A DNA stretch of 14,930 nucleotides from Firmicutes bacterium UBA995 (lineage in GTDB: Bacteria; Bacillota; Sulfobacillia; UBA995). Positions 1-7,006 of the stretch are shown in pieces. The notes beneath the pieces are model-generated. The model made no database searches and was not told where the DNA came from. It saw only the letters and a program-made list of their open reading frames with translations. Both the position numbers and the translations under genes were made by a program. The stretch spans positions 1-14,930 of the forward strand of contig DBBB01000114.1 of NCBI GenBank assembly GCA_002291985.1, in the 5' to 3' direction. The first letter of the stretch is position 1. Each line of letters opens with the position of its first letter.

Positions 1-575
1 CCCAGGATATCGCCGAGGCGATATCCTGCGAGCATCTCGAGTTCCCAGGGGTCGATCTCCCCCACGAATCCCAGGAGGTGTGCCGCCAGATCTCCGTACG
101 GGTAGTGCCGCACCGGGCCCGCCTCAACCATCACCCCGGGGAGGTCGGCACGGTGTTCTTCAACCCGGCTGTGAATCTCCGGGTCGATGTCAAGCTGTAG
201 TCGAACCGGCTCGAACAGCCGATCGCCATGCCGGCGGATGACTTCCTGAATCTCATCGACGGACATGCCGATCAGCGGCGCCAGGGTTTTGATGGTGGCG
301 TCGACCTCAGCTGTGCCCGGATGCACCAGGGATATGGAGAAGGCGGCGCGGTTGCCGGCGAGCAGCCGGCCGTGCCGGTCGAAGAGGCGGCCCCGAGGAG
401 CAGGTACTCTGATGAGGCGGAGCGCATTGCCACGAGCCAACTCCTGATAGTACTCGCCCATGACCAGTTGCAGATGTGCGGAACGCGCCAGAAGCATCAC
501 CAGGAGGAGGACAAGGAAGGCCTGCAGGAAAACGAGTCGGCGCCGCACCCCTTCCCTCCGGCCCTCAGGGTTCAT
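1..575 (-). CDS. mrdA: Penicillin-binding protein 2 (PBP2), N-terminal part, cut by the window edge
   Basis: PBP2 is the transpeptidase that cross-links peptidoglycan during cell elongation, working with the MreBCD complex. Only about 191 residues are inside the window; the catalytic transpeptidase domain would lie beyond base 1. The visible protein has a basic N-terminus and a single membrane helix at about residues 13-33 (LVFLQAFLVLLLVMLLA). The conserved opening of the class B PBP dimerisation domain follows (RVPAPRGRLFDRHGRLLAGN, about residues 56-75), then the HYPYGDLAAHLLGFVGE block (about 157-173). The ATG at 573-575 overlaps the mreD stop in an ATGA arrangement. A GAGGA ribosome binding site sits nine bases upstream. 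As last gene of the visible mre operon it is in its usual place. The family call is secure; the symbol rests on context and N-terminal motifs. Confidence 0.93.
   Translation of the reverse strand, partial: MNPEGRREGVRRRLVFLQAFLVLLLVMLLARSAHLQLVMGEYYQELARGNALRLIRVPAPRGRLFDRHGRLLAGNRAAFSISLVHPGTAEVDATIKTLAPLIGMSVDEIQEVIRRHGDRLFEPVRLQLDIDPEIHSRVEEHRADLPGVMVEAGPVRHYPYGDLAAHLLGFVGEIDPWELEMLAGYRLGDIL
4..27. repeat. Perfect inverted repeat inside mrdA (11-bp arms, 2-bp centre)
   Basis: AGGATATCGCC at 4-14 is followed by GA and then its exact reverse complement GGCGATATCCT at 17-27. It lies within coding sequence, in codons for AGYRLGDIL of PBP2. A hairpin with a two-base loop would open to a slightly larger loop in RNA. 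There is no U-tract, so it is not an intrinsic terminator. It may be a chance product of codon choice. Confidence 0.8.
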
Positions 576-1084
576 GGCCGTGTTTCCTCGGTCCGGGTCC
601 TGGCTAGTTCCCAGCGACGAATGCGGCGCACGGCCCGATAGATCAGAGGAGCCATAAGCCCATTATAGAGGGCCGCCGGCAGGATCACCCGCCCCATGTC
701 GGCAAGCGGGTCAAGGGGATAGCCGGTCGCGCCCATCAGCAGCATGAACAGGAGGTCGGCGAAAATGGAGGTCGCGGCACCGGTGGCGATCAGGATCAGC
801 AGGCTCTCCCGGTATAGCCTGCGCTCGGCCACGCCCGCCAGATAACCTGCCGTCATCCGGGTCAGGGCGAAGACTCCCAGATACCGGCCAAGCAACAAGT
901 CCTGCAGGAGACCGCTGACCAGTCCGAAACGCCCTCCCGCCGCGGGGCCGTACAGCAGCCCGTAAGCCAGGGTTGTCAGGAGTACCAGATCCGGCTTGAG
1001 CCGCGCTACGGCCAGATGCGGGGCAACCACGCCCTGCATTACCTGAGCGAGAACGATCATGGCGATGAAGATGGGCGCTCTCAT
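572..1084 (-). CDS. mreD: Rod shape-determining protein MreD
   Basis: MreD is the small polytopic membrane protein that completes the MreBCD elongation complex and links it to the wall synthases. The 170-residue product has the family's usual length and character: several hydrophobic helices (about residues 5-25, 31-50, 52-70, 90-118 and 131-150) and a basic, charged tail. The helix pattern and the motif KPDLVLLTTLAYGLLYG near residue 30 fit MreD. Primary sequence conservation in this family is low, so position between mreC and mrdA carries much of the identification. The ATG overlaps the mreC stop by four bases. The preceding bases show only a weak ribosome binding site, so translation is probably coupled to mreC. 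Confidence 0.93.
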   Translation of the reverse strand: MRAPIFIAMIVLAQVMQGVVAPHLAVARLKPDLVLLTTLAYGLLYGPAAGGRFGLVSGLLQDLLLGRYLGVFALTRMTAGYLAGVAERRLYRESLLILIATGAATSIFADLLFMLLMGATGYPLDPLADMGRVILPAALYNGLMAPLIYRAVRRIRRWELARTRTEETRP

Positions 1085-1938
1085 GGGGGCGGTCCCGCAA
1101 CCGGGTCGATGACTACCAGTACCTCGGTGATGCGGTCGAAATCGACCGCCGGCATCACTTCCGCCTCCACTACGAGGTCATAGGCGTCGGTCTCTACCTG
1201 GCGCACTTCCCCGACGAGGAGGCCCGGAGGGAACACCCCACCCAGGCCTGATGTAACCACGCGGTCTCCCGGTTCGATCTGGGCATCGTGGGCGAAAACC
1301 CTGAGGCGCAAGACAGCCCCGTGTTCGCCCTGGCCCAGCACCACGCCGAATGCCTTGAGAACGGGCGCCTCTGCCCCGGGGACGCTACGGTATATCCCCA
1401 CGGCAACACCGCTATCCCGGTCAAGCAGGAAGAGAATCGTTGCCGTGTTCGCACTGGTGCGGACTACTCGGCCTGCGAGCCCCTCCGGGGTGACCACCGG
1501 CATGTTCCGCTCGATGCCCGCCCGCGCCCCCTTGTCCAGAACGGCGTAGCTGAACCAGTTATCGGGATTGCGGGCCACCACCCGGGCCGCGACGGTCGGG
1601 AAGGGCCGGGTCTCGGAGAAGCCGAGCAGTTGCCTCAGCCGGTTGTTCTCTGCCCGAAGGTCCTGCAGCTGGTGTTCGAGCGGAGGCAAGAGTTCCAGGC
1701 GATGGCGCAGGACGGCGTTCTCCGCCTGGGCGCGAGCCAGCCCCGACAAGTCGTCGACTGCTCGCTCGACTCGACCGGCCGCCAGACTGAAGGACCGCTG
1801 AACCGAGCTCAGCAACTCGACAGCCTGCTCTTCCAGCCAGGTCAACCGCTCCCGCTCTCGCGCCGTCAGGCTCATCAGCACAACGATCGACAGCACAAGG
1901 AGCAAGGAGAGTAACCGCCTACGTTGGACCGGTATCAT
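1081..1938 (-). CDS. mreC: Rod shape-determining protein MreC
   Basis: MreC is a bitopic membrane protein whose extracytoplasmic domain forms filaments and activates PBP2. The 285-residue product has a basic N-terminus and one membrane helix at about residues 9-24. A coiled coil follows at about 60-105 (heptads around AENAVLRHRLELLPPLEHQL). Next come the paired beta-barrel domains characteristic of MreC. Recognisable family motifs are RNPDNWFSYAVLDKGARAGI at about 123-142, VTPEGLAGRVV at about 149-159 and TSGLGGVFPPGLLVGEV at about 229-245. The ATG lies 24 bases after the mreB stop. The preceding ribosome binding site is modest (GCGAGGCGG). Length and domain order are normal. Confidence 0.96.
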   Translation of the reverse strand: MIPVQRRRLLSLLLVLSIVVLMSLTARERERLTWLEEQAVELLSSVQRSFSLAAGRVERAVDDLSGLARAQAENAVLRHRLELLPPLEHQLQDLRAENNRLRQLLGFSETRPFPTVAARVVARNPDNWFSYAVLDKGARAGIERNMPVVTPEGLAGRVVRTSANTATILFLLDRDSGVAVGIYRSVPGAEAPVLKAFGVVLGQGEHGAVLRLRVFAHDAQIEPGDRVVTSGLGGVFPPGLLVGEVRQVETDAYDLVVEAEVMPAVDFDRITEVLVVIDPVAGPPP

Positions 1939-1962
1939 GCCTCGTACCGCCTCGCAGTTCGG

Positions 1963-3042
1963 TTATCCGGCCCGCCGGGGGGTAGAGACGACCCGGCGTA
2001 ACACTTCCAGTTCTTCGAGCACCTTGCCTGCTCCCCGCACTACGCACAGGAGCGGTTCTTCAGCCACCTGTACCGGCATCCCCGTCTCCTGAGCGATCTT
2101 GCGATCCAGTCCATGCAGTTGCGCTGAGCCGCCGGTAAGCACGATCCCCCGATCCATGATGTCCGAGGCCAGTTCGGGCGGAGTACGCTCGAGAGTAACG
2201 CGAATGGCCTCGATGACCGCTGCTACCGGCTCCGACAGGGCTTCATGGATCTCCGCGATGGTGACGGAGAGGGTCCGGGGCAACCCGCTGACCAGATCCC
2301 GCCCCCGAACCTCATAGCAGTCGTCGGGAACATCCGTCCGGGGAAGACAGGCCGATCCCGCGTGGATCTTGACCTCTTCCGCCGTCCGTTCGCCGATCAG
2401 CAGATTATAGCGGCGTTTCACGTACGCCACGATGGCCTCGTCCAATTCATCTCCGGCAACCCGGATGGACCGGGTGGCCACTATGCCGCCGAGGGAGATG
2501 ATCGCAACTTCCGTGGTCCCTCCCCCAATATCGACGACCATATTGCCCGTGGGTTCCTGAATGGGGAGTCCTGCTCCGATGGCGGCGGCCATCGGTTCCT
2601 CGATGACGTGAGCCTCCCGCGCTCCCGCCTGCAAAGTGGCGTCGGTCACCGCCCGCCGCTCCACCTCGGTGCAGCCGGAGGGCACGGCCACCACAACTCT
2701 TGGCCGTACCAGTCCGCGACGGCTGGAAGCCTTGGCGATGAAATGCCTGAGCATGGTCTGGGTGACCTGGAAGTCGGCGATGACTCCATCTTTCATGGGA
2801 CGGATCGCGACTATATTGCCGGGAGTACGACCGATCATCTGCCGTGCTTCATGACCCACGGCCAGGATGGCGCCGGAGTCTCTCTGCAAGGCCACCACCG
2901 ACGGCTCCTGCAGGACAATGCCCTGGCCACGAACGTGAACCAGCGTATTCGCCGTGCCCAGGTCTACCCCCATATCGCGCGACAGCCAGTCATATATGAG
3001 CCGCAACATCGACAACGTATTGGTCCGCCCTTCCCCTGCCAC
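1963..3042 (-). CDS. mreB: Rod shape-determining protein MreB (bacterial actin)
   Basis: MreB is the actin-like ATPase that forms membrane-attached filaments and directs lateral wall synthesis. The phosphate-1 loop is MGVDLGTANTLVHVRGQGIV (about residues 24-43). The phosphate-2 loop is DIGGGTTEVAIISLGG (about 171-186). The adenosine motif is GIVLTGGSAQLHGLD; many homologues have GGGA where this has GGSA. The start is uncertain. GTG at 3042 directly abuts the radC stop and has GGGGA six bases upstream. An ATG at 3009 would give MLRLIYDWLSRDMGVDLGTAN, which matches the usual MreB N-terminus better and forms a plausible amphipathic membrane-binding helix. A TTG at 3015 has GGCGG nine bases upstream. 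Bacillota often carry several mreB paralogues; this one is in the canonical operon. Confidence 0.97.
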   Translation of the reverse strand: MAGEGRTNTLSMLRLIYDWLSRDMGVDLGTANTLVHVRGQGIVLQEPSVVALQRDSGAILAVGHEARQMIGRTPGNIVAIRPMKDGVIADFQVTQTMLRHFIAKASSRRGLVRPRVVVAVPSGCTEVERRAVTDATLQAGAREAHVIEEPMAAAIGAGLPIQEPTGNMVVDIGGGTTEVAIISLGGIVATRSIRVAGDELDEAIVAYVKRRYNLLIGERTAEEVKIHAGSACLPRTDVPDDCYEVRGRDLVSGLPRTLSVTIAEIHEALSEPVAAVIEAIRVTLERTPPELASDIMDRGIVLTGGSAQLHGLDRKIAQETGMPVQVAEEPLLCVVRGAGKVLEELEVLRRVVSTPRRAG

Positions 3043-3744
3043 CTAGAGTCCCCAACCTTGGCCCTTATCTCGCATGCTCACGAACGCCTTGTCGCCGATG
3101 ATCACGTGGTCCAGTACTTCCACGCCGAGGAGTCTGCCCGCCTCCACCAGACGCCGCGTGACCTCCTGGTCTTCGCGGCTCGCGGTCGGATCCCCGCTGG
3201 GATGATTGTGCACCAGGATCACCGAGGCGGCGCTTCGCGCCAGGGCAACCTTGAAGACCTCCCGCGGGTGCACGACCGATGAGGCCAGACTGCCCACCGA
3301 CACCTGATTGATGCCGAGCACCTGGTTCTTCGTGTTGAGCATGACCACCCGGAAGTGCTCCCGGTCTAGGTAGCGCATCTCCTCGGCGAGCAGCTGGTTC
3401 ACGTCCGCCGGACACTGGATCCGCGTCCGGGCCTCGGCGCTCAAAGCCAGCCGGCGCCCGAGTTCCAGCGCCGCCTTCAATTTTGCGGCCTTGGCCGGGC
3501 CAATCCCCGCGAATTGCTGTAGTTCATGATATCCCAGTTCCGCCAGGCGTCGCAGTCCGTTCGGTTCGGCCACGAGATCCCGCGCGAGGTCGAGTGCAGA
3601 ACGCTCGGGAGTCCCCGTCTGGAGCAAGATGGCCAAGAGTTCGACCGTGGCCAGGGCGCCTGCCCCGTGGAGCGCAAGTCGCTCGCGCGGACGCTCGTCA
3701 AGGGGCAGACCCTTCATGGTCAGGTTGTACGGCGCACGGTCCAT
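3043..3744 (-). CDS. radC: RadC family JAB/MPN-domain protein
   Basis: The protein has the standard RadC architecture. It opens with KGLPLDERPRERLALHG, and a helix-hairpin-helix segment follows (LQQFAGIGPAKAAKLKAALE). The C-terminal JAB/MPN metalloprotease-like domain carries the metal motif HNHPSGDPTASRED. The biochemical role of chromosomal RadC is unsettled; the older DNA-repair assignment is not well supported. I chose the ATG at 3744 because it gives MDRAPYNLTMKGLPLDERP, close to related RadC N-termini, and has AGGTGG-like bases upstream. A GTG at 3765 would add seven residues. Either start lies inside the end of maf. The stop TAG directly abuts the GTG of mreB. The gene's position between maf and mreB is the usual one in Bacillota. 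Confidence 0.95.
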   Translation of the reverse strand: MDRAPYNLTMKGLPLDERPRERLALHGAGALATVELLAILLQTGTPERSALDLARDLVAEPNGLRRLAELGYHELQQFAGIGPAKAAKLKAALELGRRLALSAEARTRIQCPADVNQLLAEEMRYLDREHFRVVMLNTKNQVLGINQVSVGSLASSVVHPREVFKVALARSAASVILVHNHPSGDPTASREDQEVTRRLVEAGRLLGVEVLDHVIIGDKAFVSMRDKGQGWGL

Positions 3745-4360
3745 TGGCACCACTTCCACCTGCACCGGCCCCGAGGACCATCACCCCGTATTCGCGCAGC
3801 ATCCGGGCAAGTCTTGCCAGGGGCAAGCCTACGACGCCGAAATAGCAACCATCGATCCGCTCAACGAGCGTCGAGCCCTTCCCCTGTATGGCGTAGGCGC
3901 CGGCCTTGTCCATAGGCTCGCCCGTGCGCACATAGTCGTCGATCTCCTCCGGGCATGCCGGGCGCATCCATACCCGGGTGAGTTCATGACCGGTAGTCCA
4001 GCGGCCCTCGCCTGGTATGCCGACAACAATCCCGGTGACCACAAAATGGTCCTTGCCTGCAAGCTCGGTGAGCATCGCCCGTGCGTCCCCCGGATCGCGG
4101 GGCTTGCCGAAGGCTTTTCCGTCGACGAACACCACCGTATCCGCTCCGATCACCAGGCAATCGGGGAAACTCCTTCCCACATCCCTGGCCTTGGCATGAG
4201 CTGCGGCCACGGCGTGCCCCACCGGGTCTGTGCGGGCGTCGGGCAACCTGACCTGTTCTTCCGCGGCACTTGTGACTGCTCGGAAGCGCAGTCCGAGTCC
4301 CGCCAGCAACTCGCGGCGTCTTGGCGAGCCGGAGGCCAAGACCAGGCAGGGTTCAGCCAT
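3698..4360 (-). CDS. maf: Maf family nucleotide pyrophosphatase
   Basis: Maf proteins hydrolyse non-canonical or modified nucleoside triphosphates such as dTTP/UTP to monophosphates and are linked to division and septum control. The 220-residue product has the family motifs in order: LVLASGSPRRRELL at residues 6-19, then VIGADTVVFVDGKAFGKPRD, TGIVVG, and the C-terminal block YVRTGEPMDKAGAYAIQGKG followed by ERIDGCYFGVVGLPL. The ATG at 4360 is supported by GAGG six bases upstream and by the family N-terminus. The open frame continues upstream, but that extension is not Maf-like and would run over the DUF4321 gene. About 20 Gly/Ala-rich residues extend past the usual Maf end, and these codons overlap the start of radC by about 47 bases. 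Confidence 0.95.
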   Translation of the reverse strand: MAEPCLVLASGSPRRRELLAGLGLRFRAVTSAAEEQVRLPDARTDPVGHAVAAAHAKARDVGRSFPDCLVIGADTVVFVDGKAFGKPRDPGDARAMLTELAGKDHFVVTGIVVGIPGEGRWTTGHELTRVWMRPACPEEIDDYVRTGEPMDKAGAYAIQGKGSTLVERIDGCYFGVVGLPLARLARMLREYGVMVLGAGAGGSGANGPCAVQPDHEGSAP

Positions 4361-4368
4361 GCCCGTCC

Positions 4369-4623
4369 TCAGAACCTCCGATACAGGAGGATGGCGGCGA
4401 GCACGCCGAGAAGGCCCCCTGGATTCAGCACCAACCTCACTCCCAGCGTGAGGCTTACCAGATGCAGATCGAGGTCCAGAGGACCCAAGCCGAAACTGAC
4501 CATGCGGGCGAGTATGGGAACATGCTCGCCCAAGACATCGCCCGTGAGGTTGCCGACAGCAGCGAGGACGATCACCAGGAATAGAAGGAGCCAACCGCTT
4601 CGTCTGCTCAGGCCGCGCCGCAT
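4369..4623 (-). CDS. DUF4321 small membrane protein
   Basis: This 84-residue protein has a basic N-terminus (MRRGLSRRSG) and a first hydrophobic helix at about residues 11-23 (WLLLFLVIVLAAVG). A loop follows with LTGDVLGEHVPILARMVSFG, then LGPLDLDLHLVSLTLGVRL, and finally a second helix ending in ILLYRRF. This pattern matches the DUF4321 family, small two-helix proteins of unknown function found in Clostridia, in my recollection often next to maf. The stop is eight bases before the maf start, so the two are probably co-transcribed. The ATG at 4623 gives the usual family length. The frame stays open upstream to 4833, giving a longer, Trp-rich alternative that I consider unlikely. GGAG about eleven bases upstream is a fair ribosome binding site. 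Confidence 0.85.
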   Translation of the reverse strand: MRRGLSRRSGWLLLFLVIVLAAVGNLTGDVLGEHVPILARMVSFGLGPLDLDLHLVSLTLGVRLVLNPGGLLGVLAAILLYRRF

Positions 4624-4801
4624 CCACCCATCAACTCCGCCGCCGTTCAGAGAGCACTTCCTGCGCCGGGTATTCCCTGTCCAAGGGTGAATTCCTTGTG
4701 CCCCGATGAGCGGATTGGTTGGAAAGTCCCCGTCAAACCGCCACGGATCGAGCCGGAGCCAATGTAAGTCCGGCCGGGGTAAGTCATGCCTCCCTCGAGC
4801 A
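4624..4801 (-). other. Apparently non-coding spacer upstream of DUF4321-maf-radC-mre
   Basis: This 178-base stretch separates the broken small gene from DUF4321. It is where a promoter for the cell-shape operon would be expected. I see a TTGACG hexamer on the minus strand (in GGTTTGACGGGG) but no acceptable -10 at 16-18 bases from it. No terminator with a U-tract is visible. Two minus-strand frames stay open through it, but neither translation resembles a family I know. Confidence 0.4.
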
Positions 4802-5078
4802 TTACTCTCCGGCCCAGAAATGGTCGTAAGCATCCACCAGGCGCACGCATTCGACCATCAGACAACATTCGTTCCCGACCTTCTCTCGCCACGTAAGCCT
4901 CCTGTTCCGTGAGGCTGTTGACCGAAAGGTCAACAAGCGCAGTCACCTGGCGATGCGGCTCCTCGGACCCTGCCGGCACGGTGCGCGCTGCCAGCTCAAT
5001 CTGAAGCTGGTCGGACGACGAAGCATGCGGCCTTTTGCGAAGGCGATGCCGCCACTCGTTACCATCAGACACTACCAT
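4802..5078 (-). pseudogene. Unrecognised small gene, apparently frameshifted
   Basis: An ATG at 5078 is preceded by an excellent ribosome binding site (AGGAGGGG, about six bases away). It opens a frame that looks coding for about 60 codons (MVVSDGNEWRHRLRKRPHAS through VNSLTEQEAYVARE). Beyond that, third positions lose their GC preference and the translation becomes irregular; that frame ends at 4647. Near 4875-4890 the next frame becomes the coding-like one. It gives KVGNECCLMVECVRLVDAYD, then HFWAGE and a TAA at 4802-4804. Joined across a one-base shift, the product would be about 92 residues. I do not recognise the family. Alternatives are a real 143-residue protein ending at 4647, a sequencing error, or recoding. 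No membrane helix or signal peptide is visible. Confidence 0.45.
4917..4934. repeat. Inverted repeat with 7-bp arms and GAAA loop
   Basis: GTTGACC at 4917-4923 and GGTCAAC at 4928-4934 flank GAAA, so the plus-strand RNA would form a stable tetraloop hairpin (TTTC loop on the minus strand). It lies inside the small frameshifted gene, just upstream of the inferred shift. Its GTTGAC/GTCAAC half-sites match those of the palindrome at the valS promoter. No U-tract follows on either strand. Confidence 0.6.
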
Positions 5079-5132
5079 GCCGGACCCCTCCTCTAGCCCG
5101 GAAAGCTCGGCGTCCAGATCTCGACTCTTTCC

Positions 5133-5546
5133 CTAGTCAATCTCGGCCGTGACCCGACCAAGCGTCGCCCCTCGCTCATCCACGAAGTGGAAATGCAGTC
5201 TTCCCCGGAAAGCCAACTCGGACCGTTCGACGGCCACGCAGTCCCGGGGGTAAGTGATCATCATCGTCACCGAGTCCCCCGGGCGGGGATCGCGACGGGC
5301 TGTTACCACCGTCACCTCGTCGCCCCGCTGCTCGATGCCACTGATGCGAATCGCATGGCCGCCGGTCGGACAGGGTCCCCGGTGGACCATTACCAGCAAG
5401 CACCGTTCGAGGTCAGGCGCCGGGAGCAATCGGCAATTCCCGTAGGCGGCGCGGATGTCGCCCGGCCTGGTCAAGACAAGACAGCCGGGAACACCCGGTT
5501 CGCGATACCCGGCCTCCGGTACCAACTCGACTTGAGAGAACCGCAC
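5133..5546 (-). CDS. PrcB-domain protein, no signal peptide
   Basis: The 137-residue product contains a PrcB-like C-terminal domain at about residues 48-115. The diagnostic stretch is LLVMVHRGPCPTGGHAIRIS, followed by a charged strand and the PGDSVTMMITYPRDCVAVER block. PrcB was named from the treponemal dentilisin protease complex, where it is a lipoprotein. Related domains occur in many bacteria with unknown roles. The GTG start is well fixed: AAGGAGG lies seven bases upstream and an in-frame TAA sits a few codons before it. The protein therefore has no signal peptide or lipobox and is predicted to stay in the cytoplasm, which is odd for this family. It lies 103 bases after the export permease and may share its transcript. 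Function unknown. Confidence 0.75.
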   Translation of the reverse strand: MRFSQVELVPEAGYREPGVPGCLVLTRPGDIRAAYGNCRLLPAPDLERCLLVMVHRGPCPTGGHAIRISGIEQRGDEVTVVTARRDPRPGDSVTMMITYPRDCVAVERSELAFRGRLHFHFVDERGATLGRVTAEID

Positions 5547-5649
5547 CTTTGTTCCTCCTTATCGAGAGTATTCGCATGCACTTCAAGTTATCCCCGGGGC
5601 AGGCGACCACAACGGAGGGAGCGAGAGCATCCGGAGGAGACGCGGAAGT

Positions 5650-6984
5650 TCACTGCCTGCGCAAGGCCTCGGCAGGAGGAAGACCGGCGGCCATGTAGGC
5701 CGGATATCCGCCAAAAGTCAGACCTACCAGGAGCGCGGCGGCAAACGCTGCCGCCGATCCGGACAAGGAGATGATGGCTTCCATCCCTCTTGCGTCGAAC
5801 ACGCCGGCGACGGCGAACCCCGCCAGCAGTCCCAGTGCTCCCCCACCCGCACTCAGCAGGAACGCCTCCATGAGGAACTGATAGACAAGACTCAGGCGGG
5901 TGGCGCCCAGGCTCTTGCGCAGGCCGATCTCGGTGGTACGTTCGGTTACGGCCACGAGCATGACGTTCATTATGCCCAGGCCCCCTACCAGCAGGGACAC
6001 TCCGGCAATGCCGCCCAGCATCAGCGTCATGACCCGGTTGGCCTCGTCGGCTTCTCGCACCAGTTCGTTCAGGCTGGTGACGGTGAGGGCGGGACCTCCA
6101 CCCCCCGGCAGTTCGCCGACAAACCGTTCACCGGAGACATGGACTCCATGTACACCGACCCCATAGACGGACCTCACGTAGACGTCCTGCGGCAGCCTTC
6201 TCGGGTCGGACTCGCTTACGGCGGCGTCTCCTTCCAGGGTCCCAAGATCGTGTTGGCGACGCAAAATCCGCCCTATCTGGACTACCGCCGGTTCAACCGC
6301 CTCGCGGCCGAGCGCCTTGGCCCAGATCTCATCAACCAGGAAACTCAAGGTCAACCGCTGCGCCGCAGTAACGGGCACCACGAGCAATTCGTCGATGTCT
6401 CCGGCGAGTCCCTTCCCCCTTGGGGCCAGGACGCCGATGACGGTAAAACGGTGACCCCCAGCGTACAGGCGTTGTCCTATGGGGTTACGGCCCTCAAACA
6501 GGGTTTCCGCCAGTTCGGCGCCGACCACCGCCACCCGCAGACGTTCGCGCACGTGAAGATGGGAAAAGAACCGCCCCGCGGCCATGGGATGGTCTCGGAT
6601 CAAAGGGAAGTGCTCGTTGACGCCAAGGATGCCTACGTCCTGGACGTTTCGGCGCCACTTCGCGGTGGCATTTGCCCGAACCACCGGCATGGCCGCCTCA
6701 AGGGTGGGGACACGCGCGGCAAGATCAGGGGCGTCGGATGCGACAAGGCGGACGGCCGGGTGGTGGCTCGTGATCTTGATGACGTTAGTCCCGAGGGCTT
6801 CGAACTGGCGAACGATAGCCAGGCGCGCCCCCTCGCCGATGGCGACGAGGCTCACCACGGATGCCACCCCCACCATCACTCCCAGGATGGTGATGACCGA
6901 ACGAAGACGGTTGGCCCATACACCCATTGCCGCCTGGTGAAGGCCGAAGGCGGCCTGTACCATCAGGGCACGCAAACCGGACAT
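5650..6984 (-). CDS. MacB/FtsX-type ABC transporter permease
   Basis: This 444-residue protein is the membrane subunit of a MacAB-like exporter. It has the MacB topology: one helix near the N-terminus (RSVITILGVMVGVASVVSLV, about residues 28-47), a large extracytoplasmic MacB_PCD domain (about 50-310), and three helices in the C-terminal FtsX domain (about 320-342, 368-395, 408-428). Diagnostic motifs are LLVGGLGIMNVMLVAVTERT then EIGLRKSLGAT at about 331-362, and PPAEALRR at the C-terminus. Between about residues 245 and 297 there is an extra Gly/Val-rich stretch (around VYVRSVYGVGVHGVHVSG) compared with typical family members. The ATG is 22 bases after the adaptor stop, with GAGGGAG upstream. 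The ATPase is encoded separately, unlike Escherichia coli MacB. The substrate cannot be read from sequence. Confidence 0.92.
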   Translation of the reverse strand: MSGLRALMVQAAFGLHQAAMGVWANRLRSVITILGVMVGVASVVSLVAIGEGARLAIVRQFEALGTNVIKITSHHPAVRLVASDAPDLAARVPTLEAAMPVVRANATAKWRRNVQDVGILGVNEHFPLIRDHPMAAGRFFSHLHVRERLRVAVVGAELAETLFEGRNPIGQRLYAGGHRFTVIGVLAPRGKGLAGDIDELLVVPVTAAQRLTLSFLVDEIWAKALGREAVEPAVVQIGRILRRQHDLGTLEGDAAVSESDPRRLPQDVYVRSVYGVGVHGVHVSGERFVGELPGGGGPALTVTSLNELVREADEANRVMTLMLGGIAGVSLLVGGLGIMNVMLVAVTERTTEIGLRKSLGATRLSLVYQFLMEAFLLSAGGGALGLLAGFAVAGVFDARGMEAIISLSGSAAAFAAALLVGLTFGGYPAYMAAGLPPAEALRRQ

Positions 6985-7006
6985 GTTATCGCTCGCTCCC
7001 TCGCGC

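Noticed and set aside
2245..3282. Long plus-strand open frame across mreB and radC (345 codons), and similar plus-strand frames across the adaptor gene and maf.
   Set aside because: These are antisense shadows in GC-rich coding sequence. The translations have no family features and the minus-strand genes are certain.
4624..4833. N-terminally extended DUF4321 protein starting at the ATG at 4833.
   Set aside because: The extra 70 residues are not part of the family. The start has no proper ribosome binding site and lies within the end of the small broken gene.
4647..5078. A full-length 143-residue protein from the ATG at 5078.
   Set aside because: The first 60 codons look coding, but the remainder has poor third-position GC and an irregular translation, while the neighbouring frame looks better. 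Kept as an alternative only.
5079..5124. Hairpin between the PrcB-like gene and the small gene from GGAAAG/CTTTCC and CTAG/CTAG arms.
   Set aside because: The arms are short, interrupted by GGG, separated by a long loop and lack a U-tract. It is not distinguishable from chance.
5547..5600. Promoter for the PrcB-like gene: TTGAAG with GATAAG at 17 bases on the minus strand, or TTGTGG with TAACTT at 16 bases.
   Set aside because: The first would start transcription after the ribosome binding site. The second has only weak matches in both hexamers.
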